This document shows, piece after piece, positions 1 to 10,678 of a stretch of 64,000 nt of DNA; the stretch's first letter is position 1; the number at the start of each line of letters is the position of its first letter. The stretch comes from Ceratothoa steindachneri (Eukaryota > Arthropoda > Malacostraca > Isopoda > Cymothoidae), in contig OZ018317.1 in assembly GCA_963969495.1 (NCBI GenBank), forward strand, positions 33,047,503 through 33,111,502, written 5' to 3'. The position numbers were made by a program, and so were the translations under genes. The notes beneath the pieces are model-generated. The model saw only the letters and a list, made by a program, of their open reading frames with translations, was not told the origin of the DNA and searched no databases.

Positions 1-714
1 CATGCTGATTTTGGGGCTCTCGCCAAACTCACGGCACAGCAAATGGCTTTGCTTTTCTTACACCTCTCAGCCTGCATCTAAATTTGATCGACAACTTCCA
101 CATATCACATGAGGGGCACATGGTTTTTCTTGGTCACCCATACTCATTACAAAGTAGTCTATAAGCAATCCATTACTTTGCACCTTTCATAATTTTATGT
201 GATACATGCTTAGGTTCAGCATAGAAACCACACAAAAAAACAGAGCGAATTTGGTGAATTTCTCTATCCTCTTGTCGCCATAATCAAGAAAGTCAATATT
301 TATCATATAAACCTGAAAACGAAAATAAATAAATTAGCGACAAATGTAAGTGTGCTTTACCCGGACCCATACATTTATTTATACTAGCATGATTTGTTAT
401 ATCTTTCAAACGGTGGATGAGAGAGGAGGTGTAAGGACATATTTGGAATCAGGGCAAAATTTAGTATTAAAAACGCTAAGAAAAAATAAGAAAAACATAA
501 TTTTGTGAAAGTTTGTACCCAGTGTATTTGAAGTTTGTTCTAAGATCAAAATCCTTTTATCTTGGACGTCATACGTTTACATTGCCACCCAGTGGTCGTA
601 AAGGTAGCAAATAGACCGACAATGTTAGAAAGTGATCTATTTTTCTTAAGTTAATATTGGTAAACCCCTTAAAAACCTGTAGAAACTCGTCCCGCCCAAC
701 ATAGGATGGGAGAA
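1..714. other. AT-rich sequence with no recognised gene
   Basis: No reading frame of useful length, RNA gene or known repeat is recognised. The base composition is AT-rich and the sequence runs directly into the 51-bp satellite. Confidence 0.5.
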
Positions 715-3535
715 CATTCATTAAATTAGGCTAAAGCTCCTCCTAAGTAACATTCTATTAACAAACCACTTTTGAGATGAGCCCTAGCTCCTCCTAAGCA
801 AAATTCTATTAATAAATCCTTTTTGAGACGAGCCCTGGCTCCTCCTAACTAACATTATATTAATAAGCCATTTTTGAGGTTAGCCCTAGCTCGTTCTAAG
901 AAACATTTTATTAATAAACCCTTTTTGAAATGAGCCTTAGATCCTCCTAAGAAACAATTTATTAGAAAACCCTTTTTGAGATGAGCCCTAGCCCTTCCTA
1001 AGTAACATTCTATTAATAAACACTTTTTGAGATGAGCCCTAGCTACTCGTAAGTAACATTCTATTAATAAGCCCTTTTTGAGATGAACCCTAGATCCTCC
1101 TAAGAAAATTATACTAGTAAACCCTTTGTGAGATGAGCCCTAGTTCCTCCTAAGCAACATTCTATTAATAAATCCTTTTTAAGACGAGCCCTAGCTCCTC
1201 CTAAGAGACATTCTAATAATAACCGCTTTTTGAGATGAGCCCTAGATGCTCATGAGAAACATCCTATTAGTAAGCCCTTATTGAGATGAGCCCTAGCTCC
1301 TCCTAAGTAACATTCTGTTAATAAGTCTTTTTTGAGATGAACCCTAGTCACTCCTAAGAAAATTCTATTAACAAAACCATTTCGAAATGAGCCCTAGATC
1401 CTACTAAGAAACATTTTATTAGTTAACCGGTTTTGAGATGAGCCCTAGCTCCTCCGAAGTAACATTCTATTAATAAACGCTTTTTGAGATGAGCCCTAGC
1501 TCTTCTTCCTAAGTAACATTCGATTAATAAGCCCTTTTTGAGATGAGCCCTAGCTCGACCTAAGTAACATTCTATTTGTACACCCGATTTGAGACGAGCC
1601 ATAGCTCCTCCTAAGAAACATTATAATAATAACCGCTTTTTGAGATAAGCCCTATCTCCTCCTGAGAAACATCCTATTACTAAGCCCTCATTGAGGTGAG
1701 CCCTATCTCCTCCTAAGTAACATTCTATTAATAAGCCCTTTTTTAGATGAGCCCTAGCTTCTTCTATGAAACATTCTATTAATAAAACCCTTTTGAGATG
1801 AGCCCTAGATCCTATTAAGAAACATTTTATTAGTAAACCCTTTTTCAGATGAACCCTAGATCCTCATAAGAAACATTATATTAGTAAACCCTTTTTGAGA
1901 TGAGCTCTAGCTCCTCCTAAGTAACATTCAATTAATAAGCCCTTTTTCAGATGAACCCTAGATCCTCATAAGAAACATTATATTAGTAAACCCTTTTTGA
2001 GATGAGCTCTAGCTCCTCCTAAGTAAGATTCTATTAGTAAATCTTTTGGGGGATGAACCATAGCGCCTCCTAAATAACATTCTATAAGTAAACCCTTTTT
2101 GAGATGAGCCCTAGCTCCTCCTAAGTAACATTCTATCAATAAGCCCTTTTTTATGAGTCCTAGATCTTCCTAAGAAACATTCTATTAGTAAACCTTTTTG
2201 AGCTGGGCCCTAAACCCTCTTAAGTAACATTCTATAACAAAACCTTATTTGAGATAGGGCATAGCTCCTCCTAAGTAAAATTTTATTAATAAACCCTTTG
2301 TGAGATGAGCCCTAGCTCCTCCTAAGTAACATTCTATTAGTAAGCCCTTTTTTAGATGAGCCCTAGCTTCTTCTATGAAACATTCTATTAATAAAACCCT
2401 TTTGAGATGAGCCCTAGATCCTATTAAGAATCATTTTATTAGTAAACCCTTTTTGAGATGAGCTCTAGCTACTCCGAATTAACATTCTATTAATAAACCC
2501 TTTTAGAGATGAGCCCTAGGTCCTCCTAAGTAACATTCAACTAATAAGCCCTTTTTCAGATGAACCCTAGATCCTCATAAGAAACATTATATTAGTAAAC
2601 CCTTTTTGAGATGAGCTCTAGCTCCTCCTAAGTAACATTCTATTAGTAAATCTTTTGGGGGATGAACCATAGCGCCTCCTAAATAACATTCTATAAGTAA
2701 ACCCTTTTTGAGATGAGCCCTAGCTCCTCCTAAGTAACATTCTATCAATAAGCCCTTTTTTATGAGTCCTAGATCTTCCTAAGAAACATTCTATTAGTAA
2801 ACCTTTTTGAGCTGGGCCCTAAACCCTCTTAAGTAACATTCTATAACAAAACCTTATTTGAGATAGGGCATAGCTCCTCCTAAGTAAAATTTTATTAATA
2901 AACCCTTTGTGAGATGAGCCCTAGCTCCTCCTAAGTAACATTCTATTAGTGAGCCCTTTTTGTGATTAGTCCTAGCTCCTCCTAAGTAACATTTTATTAG
3001 TAAGCCCTTTGTGAGATCATCCCTAGCTCCTCCTATGTAACATTCTATTAGTAAACGCTTTTGGGGATGAGTCTTAGTTTGTCCTAAGTAACATTCTATT
3101 AGTAAAACCTTTTTCAGATGAGCCACTAGCTCCTCCTAATTAACATTTTATTAGTAAGCCCTTTTTGAGATCAGCCCTAGCTCCTACTAAGTAACACTCT
3201 ATTAGTAAGCCCTTTTTGAGATGAGCCCTAACTCCTACTAAGTAACACTCTATTAGTAAGCCCTTTTTGTGATGAACCCTAACTCCTCCTAAGTAACATC
3301 TTATTAGGAAGCCTTTTGTCAGATGAGCCCTAGTTCCTGCTATGTAACATTCCTTTAGTAAACCCTTTTTAAGATGAGCCTTAGCTCCTCTCAAGTAACA
3401 TTCTATTAGTAAACTCTTTTTTAAATCAGCCCTATATCCTCCTAGGAACCATTCTATTAATAAACCTTTTTTGAGACAAGCCCTAGCTCTATTATTAATC
3501 CCTTTTTGAAATGAGCCCTAGCGTCTCCCATCTAA
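715..3535. repeat. 51-bp satellite array, about 55 copies
   Basis: Imperfect head-to-tail copies of a 51-bp unit fill this stretch. Each unit contains blocks such as GAGCCCTAGCTCCTCCTAAG, ACATTCTATTA and CCCTTTTTGAGATG. Because 51 is a multiple of three, open frames appear on the minus strand (about 2854-3394) as 17-residue repeats around GGARAHLKKGLLIECYL; these are by-products of the period, not genes. Monomers differ by 5-20 percent, apart from one recent duplication block. One to two monomers also occur at about 51.40-51.48 kb in inverted orientation, next to a copy of the sequence that follows this array, so the array probably grew from a unit belonging to a dispersed repeat. Confidence 0.95.
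1733..2952. repeat. Higher-order duplication within the satellite
   Basis: Two adjacent blocks of about 610 bp (1733-2342 and 2343-2952) are nearly identical to each other, including private variants such as a TTTTGGGGGATGAACC monomer, a GAGCTGGGCCC monomer and a TTTGAGATAGGGCATAGC monomer. About twelve 51-bp monomers make one block. This is a recent tandem duplication inside an older, more diverged array. Confidence 0.85.
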
Positions 3536-4086
3536 GTCTTTTATAAAGCCCCTGTAAACTTTATATCATGAGCGACAATCTGGAAAAATCCTTTATTTTG
3601 AATGAAACTAAAAGCCATGCAGCTCCTTGTGCTCCTCGACATCGTACAAGGTCTTCTTCATCAATGATGGTCAAGCACTAGGTCGACTCGCTCTTACCAC
3701 TCAGGGTCACCCGACTTTCTACTACCATCGAATCCCGTACAAGAAACGGAATTCCAGGTCAGTATTCACCGTGCACCAAAGCACCACGCAGTCCTTCCTT
3801 AGCAACAAGGATTCGTTTGCACCGACTGTCTGATCAACCTGACTGCGTGCCCCATCTACCGAATGATTGTCTCTGGCACCACAACACCTACTTACAAGGC
3901 CAAGAGGGAGCACGCTAACACTTTCTCTATTTATTAATCAGATTCTCAAGATATATCATATAACTCACAAATTGGTAACATGGTAAGCGGTAGGTAAACT
4001 CGACTATCTAAAGATGATCCCTGGCATTTTGTTTCCCTTTACGATGCCGTCAGACAAAGCATCCAACCATGAGAACTTGGGGTCCT
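3400..4086 (+). repeat. Dispersed repeat, left copy (inverted partner at 50.9-51.5 kb)
   Basis: This segment matches the reverse complement of 50918-51488 for almost its whole length, starting in the last satellite monomers. Shared blocks include ACAAGGTCTTCTTCA, GCGTGCCCCATCTACCGAAT and CACAACACCTACTTACAAGG. The left copy carries an extra stretch of about 105 bp (about 3722-3827) that is absent from the right copy. The short frames SYKVFFxNDGQAL and TTQGH are readable in both copies, but the frame is broken and no protein family is recognised. The element type is unknown. Confidence 0.8.
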
Positions 4087-4329
4087 TATTTTACCACACA
4101 CATTCTTCTAGAGAGAGCGTCTCCTATGGTTAATATGGAGAATTTAAGGGGATTGGTATTTGTAATTTTTTAAAAATCTTTTTGTATTCATTGCGAATAT
4201 GGCTCGAAAATGAAAACATATTTCCTGGCTTTAGAAGAACTCAAATGCAAAGAATGGCAAATATCAGGTTGGAACGAAAGTAATGACCGATTTTCTAGAA
4301 TGATTCTTTTTATAGTATTTATTAAAGTA

Positions 4330-5900
4330 TTCTCTTGTTAAGGTTTAGGAATGCTACAATGAGTGATTTATACCTTTTTATTTCAGGTATAAAAATATTG
4401 TTCATAATCTTCTTCGGTATTCACCCATATGTCCTTCCATCTATAGATCACATTCGACACTGTGGGGAAATCAATATCGTAAGGATAAAAACAGACGCCA
4501 GTTCGGTTACACAGCGTCAAGAGCTATGCGGCATGTGGGCCGATACTTTACTTCCCCCCTCCCCTTTTGCCCCAATGACTCCACCAGACTCAATCTTCCC
4601 CGCCAAGAAGCTCAGAATCGATTGATTTCATAGCTCGTGAGTGTAAACAAAGGAGGGTAGTAGAGCCTTTCGAATAAAAATCTATAAACAGGCCCACTGT
4701 CCCCTCCTATGGTTTAGATCTAGTTTCGCCAAATAGACGAAAGTGCATTCTCTCCGACGAAAACCAAAAGAGAAATTTAGGGCTAAGGGAGACCACTCTG
4801 AAAAGTGATGCCCCTAGGAGAGAGGCCTAGACATAGGCACTCATTCCCCCTCTCCTACCTCTAGGTGATAGGTGAGGTATATATACGGCGATCTGGAGCA
4901 AAAATAGAGATCGAGTTAGCTAGCGAGAGAAGACGAAGACCGGCGTCAGTCCACGAGCGGGAGTTAAGAAGTAGCTTTCATCCTGAGGCTGTTCCTTTTG
5001 GTCACATCGAAGAGTAGACCATTGGTATAAAGAATCATTCTCATACCTCTCTCGTCAGAGAAACCCCCTATCTCAGTTTTCAAATAAAACCAGAGATATC
5101 CCTCACCATTGAGGAATACCAAAGTGAAATCCCACTCGTAAAAGGATTCACCTCTTGGTCAACGCTCATCATCGAGAAGCCCCCAAAAGCATAACCCTAG
5201 GATTGGAATAATCATACATCCACTGTCCCCTTCGCTTTTATCGCCCCATCGAGAAGCATCTACTCGCCTCGTCTCTCCTTATCTCGAAGGCAGCTGTTTT
5301 CGCCAGTCAGCCTCTCAGTCACACGATCAGCTGGGCGTCCGATTCCCCATCCCGTCTGCTAGAACTCACTCCACAAACCCTCGCCGCAACTCGAATCCCT
5401 CCTCCCCTCCATGAGATTCCCGGTCAAGGTCGTTACTCGTCCGACGTCGCTTACTTTTAAAGGTAAAAGGATTGCTATTTAATTATGTTCTTTAATTAAC
5501 GTTCAGTACCAAAGTGAACTTGTGAGTCAACCATCGCGAATATTCATTGGAAGTAGTAATTTTTATTTAGCCCCTCTTATTATACTCGTTGTAGATTTAA
5601 AGTTTTAATATTTCACTTTTGTCGTAATTAAAAGTATATTTTTGCTCTAGTTGTCTAACTAAATCCTCGAAACGCTGCACATGACAATAGATATCTTCCC
5701 TAGTTAAAGAATCAAATCAAAAGATTAAATAAATAGAATTATAGCACTCTTAAAAAAAAACGGAACAGAGTTATTTAAGTACGGAACAAACGTACGTACA
5801 TACTCAGCCTTGTACCACGATAGACATGTTTGCCTCTTATGAGTTTCATAAAGGTGTCACTGAAAGTACAGCAGCAAAATCCATTCACAACATTTTCTTT
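4330..5900. other. Sequence inserted in the mariner, origin unclear
   Basis: No transposase or other protein family is recognised here. The 4.63-5.46 kb part is richer in GC than its surroundings and has a TATA-like GGTATATATACGG at about 4876, which is the kind of layout seen in LTRs, but no matching ends or target duplication could be found. A 96-codon open frame at 4335-4625 has no recognisable domain. Confidence 0.4.
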
Positions 5901-6099
5901 ACCCCCTTTCCTACACAAAGCTATATCTACAATGGTGCATAAGGCAGGGGAGGGAAAACTTTAGTCCTCGAATAACATTTCCTGACGCCGTTCTCCTCAA
6001 TCCCTCAAAATACGCTCCGCTTCTAGGAAGGGGCCTGTGTACCGTGCGAAAAGTTCAGGTGAGCGGCTTAAATGCTTTGCTTGAATGAGTCTTTTTTGT

Positions 6100-6183
6100 G
6101 ACTCAGGATGGCCGAGTGTTTTAAGGCTCTCGCTAACGGCTATCCAGTGACGAGAGAAGTGCGTTCGAAACTCGTTTCGTTAC
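6100..6183 (+). pseudogene. tRNA-Leu-like body of the SINE (copy 1)
   Basis: The start, GACTCAGGATGGCCGAGTG, matches the 5' half of tRNA-Leu including the D-arm/A box. GTTCGAAACTC near the 3' end is a B-box-like T-arm. The anticodon arm is not well formed, so it is read as a SINE head and not a working tRNA. Confidence 0.7.
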
Positions 6184-6401
6184 TTTTCTATCTTTATTTT
6201 TCTTTACCTCCTTTCCTACACAAAGCTATCTACAATGGTGCCTATACAGGGGAGGGAGAACTTTAGTCCTCGAATAACATTTCCTGACGCCGTTCGCCTT
6301 AATCCCTCAAAATACGCTCCGCTTCTAGGAAAAGGTCTGTTTACCGTGCGAAAAGTCCAGGCAATCGGCTTAACTGCTTTGCCTTAATAAGTCTTCTTTT
6401 G

Positions 6402-6486
6402 GGAGTCAGGATGGCCGAGTGTTTTAACGCTCTCACTAAAGGCTATCCAGCGACGCGGGAAGTGCGTTCGAAACTCGTTTCGCTAC
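6402..6486 (+). pseudogene. tRNA-Leu-like body of the SINE (copy 2)
   Basis: Same layout as the copy about 302 bp upstream: GAGTCAGGATGGCCGAGTG, then GTGCGTTCGAAACTC. It differs from copy 1 at scattered positions, so the duplication is not brand new. Confidence 0.7.
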
Positions 6487-6589
6487 CATTCTTTCTTTAT
6501 TTTCCTTTGCCCCCTTTCCTACACAAAGCTATCTACACCTTTGTCATAACGTTAAACGCCCCGGTTCGTGGATCAGTTGAGGAAGCAGA

Positions 6590-6985
6590 ATTTCTCAACA
6601 ACTGTTGAGTGTATGGTGGGATATTGAAGGAATTGTCCCTTACGAACTATTAGAGAACAATTTCTCCACTACAATTAACTTAGTGGCTTGAAAGCCGTTT
6701 TGGGTCAAAGGCGAACTTCCTTGCTCAACAGAAGGCGTGTCATCCTTCATCACGATAATGCCCGTCCAACACACAACTCGAAGAATGACGAAAGATCTCT
6801 TGGAGGAGCTGGGTTGGGAAATGTTGTTTCATCCTCCATATTCTCCTGACCTTGTTGCTTTTGATTATCACTTGTTTATGGGATCACAGGACCATTTAGA
6901 TGGTCTTTGGTTGACATCAAGAGATTAAAAACGAGTTGGATTCATATTTTCTATCAAAAGGAAATGAACTTTACATGCGTGGCAT
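6590..6985 (+). pseudogene. Mariner transposase, C-terminal fragment
   Basis: Three frames together carry mariner catalytic-domain landmarks in the expected order: VWWDIEGIVPYELLENN, then HHDNARP, then YSPDLVAFDYHLF. The Asp of HHDNARP and the final Asp of the DD34D triad are still readable. Frameshifts separate the blocks, so no functional enzyme can be made. A related fragment with the same motifs lies inverted at 47.06-47.39 kb. Confidence 0.85.
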
Positions 6986-7110
6986 TTTTAATCTTTGGCA
7001 GATGGAAAGAGGGTATAAGAAGCAATGGAGGTTATGTTTAAGATTAAATATTTCCAGTCATTTTTAATAAATACCCTAAAATCAGATATTACTTTCGTTC
7101 CAACCTGATA

Positions 7111-8057
7111 CAACGCTTTATAAAAATTCTGAGACATTTCTACTTCAAAACATTGAACGAATATCTTATTTCTCAACATAACACTCGCCTATCATTGGCA
7201 AATCCTACTAAGCTTTCAAAATTATTCGCACTATTGTTATAAAAGGTCTATAGAATTATAAATTTTAAGGAAAGTTGTAACTTGAATTTCTAGTAGAGTT
7301 ATAAATGTCCGTTGTGCCATCTACTATTTACTGTCTACGGAGAGTTTAGCTGTAACTCCCAAAGGATTGCCCAGTTAAGTATATTTTAAATACATGAAAA
7401 TTAAAGCCGAAAAAGATGAAATCTTTAATTTTGAAAATCCTGAATTTTGTCAGGATTTACTTGGGTGGAAAGTACATATAAAATATAATGTGCAGCAGGG
7501 AGCAGCAACGTAGCGCAGGGATAAAATATTACTATTTGTCTACAAATTTCCCAACTTCGGCAGCCCTGATTATTTCCCGAATTTATGACAACTTTAAAGA
7601 GTATAAATTTTCTTTAGACTACAGCCTCTTTAAACTTGAAGCAGCCTTGTCTGTGAAAGAGAGCGCTGCTCTACCCATCCTACCTCCTCCGAGAGCGACT
7701 AAAACCCCTCTTTCTGTTGTCTTCTCCTACGAAGCGACGTCCAAGCAAGTTTATGGATCATTTCTTACATGTCTTGACCCCCTCTCTACATCATTCCTTG
7801 CCGTCCCCCTTCATTACACCCTCCTCATCTTATGGTAGAACTCATCTTCATTGTCATACGGAGCCTCGCTGGTGAGATCATAACCAACCAACAGTCACGG
7901 GATACATTTGAACCAGGCAAAAGGCGGGCAAGAATCAATAGGCTTTTAACGCCAAAACACCTCACGCTTATTTTTACGCTTTCTTATCTATTAAACAAAG
8001 CAAAAACTGATAAGAGCAATCTCAGTCTTAAACTATTCGAGAAAATGTTCGTAAAGT
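7111..8057. repeat. Repeat block with an inverted partner at 45.0-47.06 kb
   Basis: 7111-7485 matches the reverse complement of 46728-47058, including GTCAGGATTTACTTGGGTGG. 7488-8057 matches the reverse complement of about 44990-45465, including ACGTCCAAGCAAGTTTATG and CGTCATACGGAGCCTC. In the left copy the two blocks are adjacent; in the right copy about 1.26 kb lies between them. Open frames of 116 and 76 codons here (7488-7838 and 7832-8062) are shared in part with the other copy but match no known protein family. Confidence 0.8.
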
Positions 8058-8302
8058 TATAGAGTTTGGTGTATTGGTTATTTTAGTTACCAATTTATGG
8101 GGTTACCCTACTTATATGAAGGTGAATTAAATATCTGACTCCAAATATGATTTCTACACTGTGTTCTTATTTTGGCTGGGCTTACCCAAGGTTTTAAGGT
8201 AAATCGAGGTAAAGAAGGACGTTGCAAAATATATTTTATCCAATATTGGTCTATTAATGGAGCAAGTGCAACGTCAAGAAGTTAATTTGTGGGCTATTAG
8301 CA

Positions 8303-8393
<91 letters not shown>

Positions 8394-9131
8394 TCAACGC
8401 GAAGTATTAAATTCTGGAGCGACAAGACTTGGTGAATTTAAAATGGAGAACTTTAGTAAGATAATATTCACGACAGTAATCAGATAATTTTAATAATACT
8501 ATAATCATTCTAACTAAGCTGCTCAAACTTTATATATACTTATTTTCTAGAGTGCATGGACTAGAATCGTCCGTGAGATGAACTTCAGTTGTTGAGTTTA
8601 TTGTTCTTCACCCATAAGGCGAAGATACCGAAAGCTGTGTATGTCGAATTACTTACATATCCCAAGTTTTATCTAGATAACAGGATATGCTTGTCGCAGC
8701 TTTGTGATACACTGCCTTTTGATGAACGAGTGTATTTACCCAGGTGCTTTGTAGTCTCTCGTCTTTTGATAAATTTATTCTGAGACGCGAATTGTTCGTT
8801 TATGTGTTGTCTTATTGACACAGGTGTCTCTGACCTTTCGCGTGTTCGTACATTCGTGTGTCCCAGGTGCACTTCCAACAAACGCTTGCTTTCTATATAT
8901 ATACATTAACAAATATATTTACATTCCTTATTTTTTGTATTTAACTTCATAGATATAAATTAATCTATATATTTTCATTTCCTTATTCCAATTTTAGACA
9001 TTATTTTATGTGTGTGCAGTATGCTGGGATTTAATAAGACCACCGAGCGTCCATTTTGTGGTATTCGCTGAGCCTATTGATTCCTGCAATTTGGTGTCAG
9101 TAACCTACCTATTACATAATCCGTTTACCAT
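8058..9131 (-). repeat. 3' LTR of the gypsy element
   Basis: Aligns with 13235-14200 from start to end. Shared blocks include ATCTGACTCCAAA, TTCTTATTTTGGCTGGGCTTACC, GTATGTCGAATTACTTACATA and AGCCTACCTATTACATAATCC-like ends. It carries a (TA)n tract of about 86 bp that is only about 10 bp in the other LTR. The 64-codon frames that appear in both LTRs (8589-8783 and 13689-13883) are LTR sequence and not genes. Confidence 0.85.
8303..8389. repeat. (TA)n microsatellite inside the left LTR
   Basis: About 43 uninterrupted TA units. The partner LTR has only CTATATATATTC at the same place (about 13480), so this tract expanded after insertion. Confidence 0.95.
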
Positions 9132-9429
9132 CGTACTCCCATTTCACTAATGGGGTTAGTGAGAAAATAGAGAAGAAAACTACATAGGTAGATACATATG
9201 AAATACTTATATTTGGCACACGAAATATTTGACAGCATTTACAACATACGCACTAGGCATCGACACTTACATAAGCGCATGCCTGTACTAAAACGGGCCT
9301 ATTTATGTCATGTTCTGCCATATAATACAATAATAATATCTAATACTCGTACATTCATATACAATTTATCCACAATTTTGTCTTATTCTTCTTTAGATTT
9401 CTACATAAATTATAATTACGCCACTTAAC

Positions 9430-10660
9430 AAACACATGATAAGGAAGGCAATAAAGTTATAGAGGTAGCGAGGCGTTTATATATTTCTGCATCTTCCTCT
9501 TTCATTAAATGTGTCGCTACAATATTGGCTACACAAGGATTAGAAATACCAAGGATTCCTGGCAAACGTGACTCGCCTCCCGGAGCGAATGAAACGTCCC
9601 TTTTGTCGGATCTTTCTCCGGTTCCTGTAGAGGTGTTCGGTTGACTTGTTGTGGCGTCGTTCTCTTCCGTGCCATGCACTCTACGAAATGAAGTGCACCT
9701 GTTCTGTTCCTATTCCTGTTTTCTGCCTGAGACCATGGGCGTTGCTGATCGCCCGGCACGTTACCATTTGTGAGGGAGGTAATCTCGCCGGTTTTAATCT
9801 GTCCACTGAGACAATGTACCTTCTTCCGTCAGGGAATTACAAAGTGCAAACATTATTGCCACACTCGATTAGCAGCGAAGGGCAAGCATATGGCACTTCT
9901 AGAGCTTGACACACGCGGTCTATTCGGAACCACACAGGAGTTGCTTCGCAAAGATTTGGGGGCACGAAAGGTTTGGGCACCGAGTGCAGGTGCACCATGG
10001 GTGTCAGCGCGAAGTCTACTTGTGCCATGGTTGATGCCAGTTCTTTAATAAATTTGCAGTCGGTTTTCAATGACAATGACGACACTAAAGGTTTTGGGCA
10101 CAAGAGTGTGGTTCCCGTGAATGCGGTAAAGGGTGAAAATCCCTAGTCATTGGGCAAAGAGCGAATGCATAAAGGGACAATTGGGAGTGCCATCAGCTAG
10201 CCTTGTCGACGGGCCATTTTGGAGCACTTCAAAGTCATGTGTGCCCTTTACACTATCCCGTTCGTGGACGGTCGGTACGCCGTGGTGCGAAAACGATGAA
10301 AACCAATGAGGGCAGACAGTTCCTTGGATAGTTCTGATTCGAATTGGGCGCCTCTGTCGGTTATTACGTAAAGCGGGACTCAAAATCTGTAAATCCACTC
10401 GTCTAGGAAATCTAACGCAACCGTTGCGGAACTTATGTCCAGGATTGGCAACGCTTCGATCCATCTCGTCGCTCGGTCAATGCATGATAATAAATACGGA
10501 TTGTTTAAGAGGTAGGATTGTCCAGGCAGTGTACACGGTGGGAATGGTCCAACTATATCGATATGCACAATTTCTAACCTTGAGGATGCAATATCAATGG
10601 GTAGGATCCTGCGAGGCCGCCAAAGCTCGGAGGTCAAAAGAGTCAATTTGAACCAAATTA
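9430..10660 (-). pseudogene. Integrase region of the gypsy element
   Basis: The integrase would join retrotransposon cDNA to host DNA. The catalytic core is readable at about 10380-10646 (HIDIVGPFPP with the first catalytic Asp, then CIDRATRWIEALP). The second Asp region (TDRGAQFE-like) follows in another frame at about 10320-10350. Downstream, 9425-10103 holds the C-terminal tail in broken frames, with no recognisable chromodomain. Several frameshifts and stops are present. The domain sits downstream of RNase H, as expected for gypsy. Confidence 0.8.
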
Positions 10661-10678
10661 ACGTTCCTTGAAAGGCAG

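Larger units (their letters stand above)
5904..6540 (+). repeat. tRNA-Leu-derived SINE, tandem units of about 304 bp
   Basis: The block CCTTTCCTACACAAAGCTAT recurs at about 5904, 6210 and 6512, so two full units and the head of a third are present. Each full unit holds a tRNA-like body (6100-6183 and 6402-6486) with an A box in TCAGGATGGCCGAGTG and a B box in GCGTTCGAAACTC, matching the class II tRNA-Leu pattern. These boxes would be the RNA polymerase III promoter of a SINE. A truncated third copy lies on the minus strand at 23151-23281. Confidence 0.8.
4264..7108 (+). mobile_element. Irritans-type mariner, disrupted by insertions
   Basis: Both ends are visible. The left end starts after TA at 4262-4263 with TCAGGTTGGAACGAAAGTAA. 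The right end is its reverse complement and finishes at 7108, followed by TA at 7109-7110. These ends resemble terminal repeats of irritans mariners. Mariners are usually about 1.3 kb, so about 1.5 kb of foreign sequence lies inside, including the SINE units at 5.9-6.5 kb. The C-terminal part of the transposase is recognisable; the N-terminal part is not. The transposase would cut and paste DNA at TA sites; this copy cannot encode it. Confidence 0.8.

Noticed and set aside
2854..3394. Minus-strand frames with 17-residue GLLIECYL repeats as a repeat protein
   Set aside because: They are the 51-bp satellite read in a frame that happens to stay open; no start context, no flanking gene and the same sequence elsewhere in the array has stops.
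715..3535. CRISPR-like array
   Set aside because: Whole 51-bp units repeat, without unique spacers, in a eukaryotic setting.
4630..5470. Second solo LTR
   Set aside because: A TATA-like box and GC-richer sequence were seen, but no TG...CA ends, target duplication or partner could be found.
8589..8783. Conserved 64-codon frame present twice (second copy 13689-13883)
   Set aside because: Both copies lie in the LTRs, so duplication reflects the LTR pair and not a gene family.
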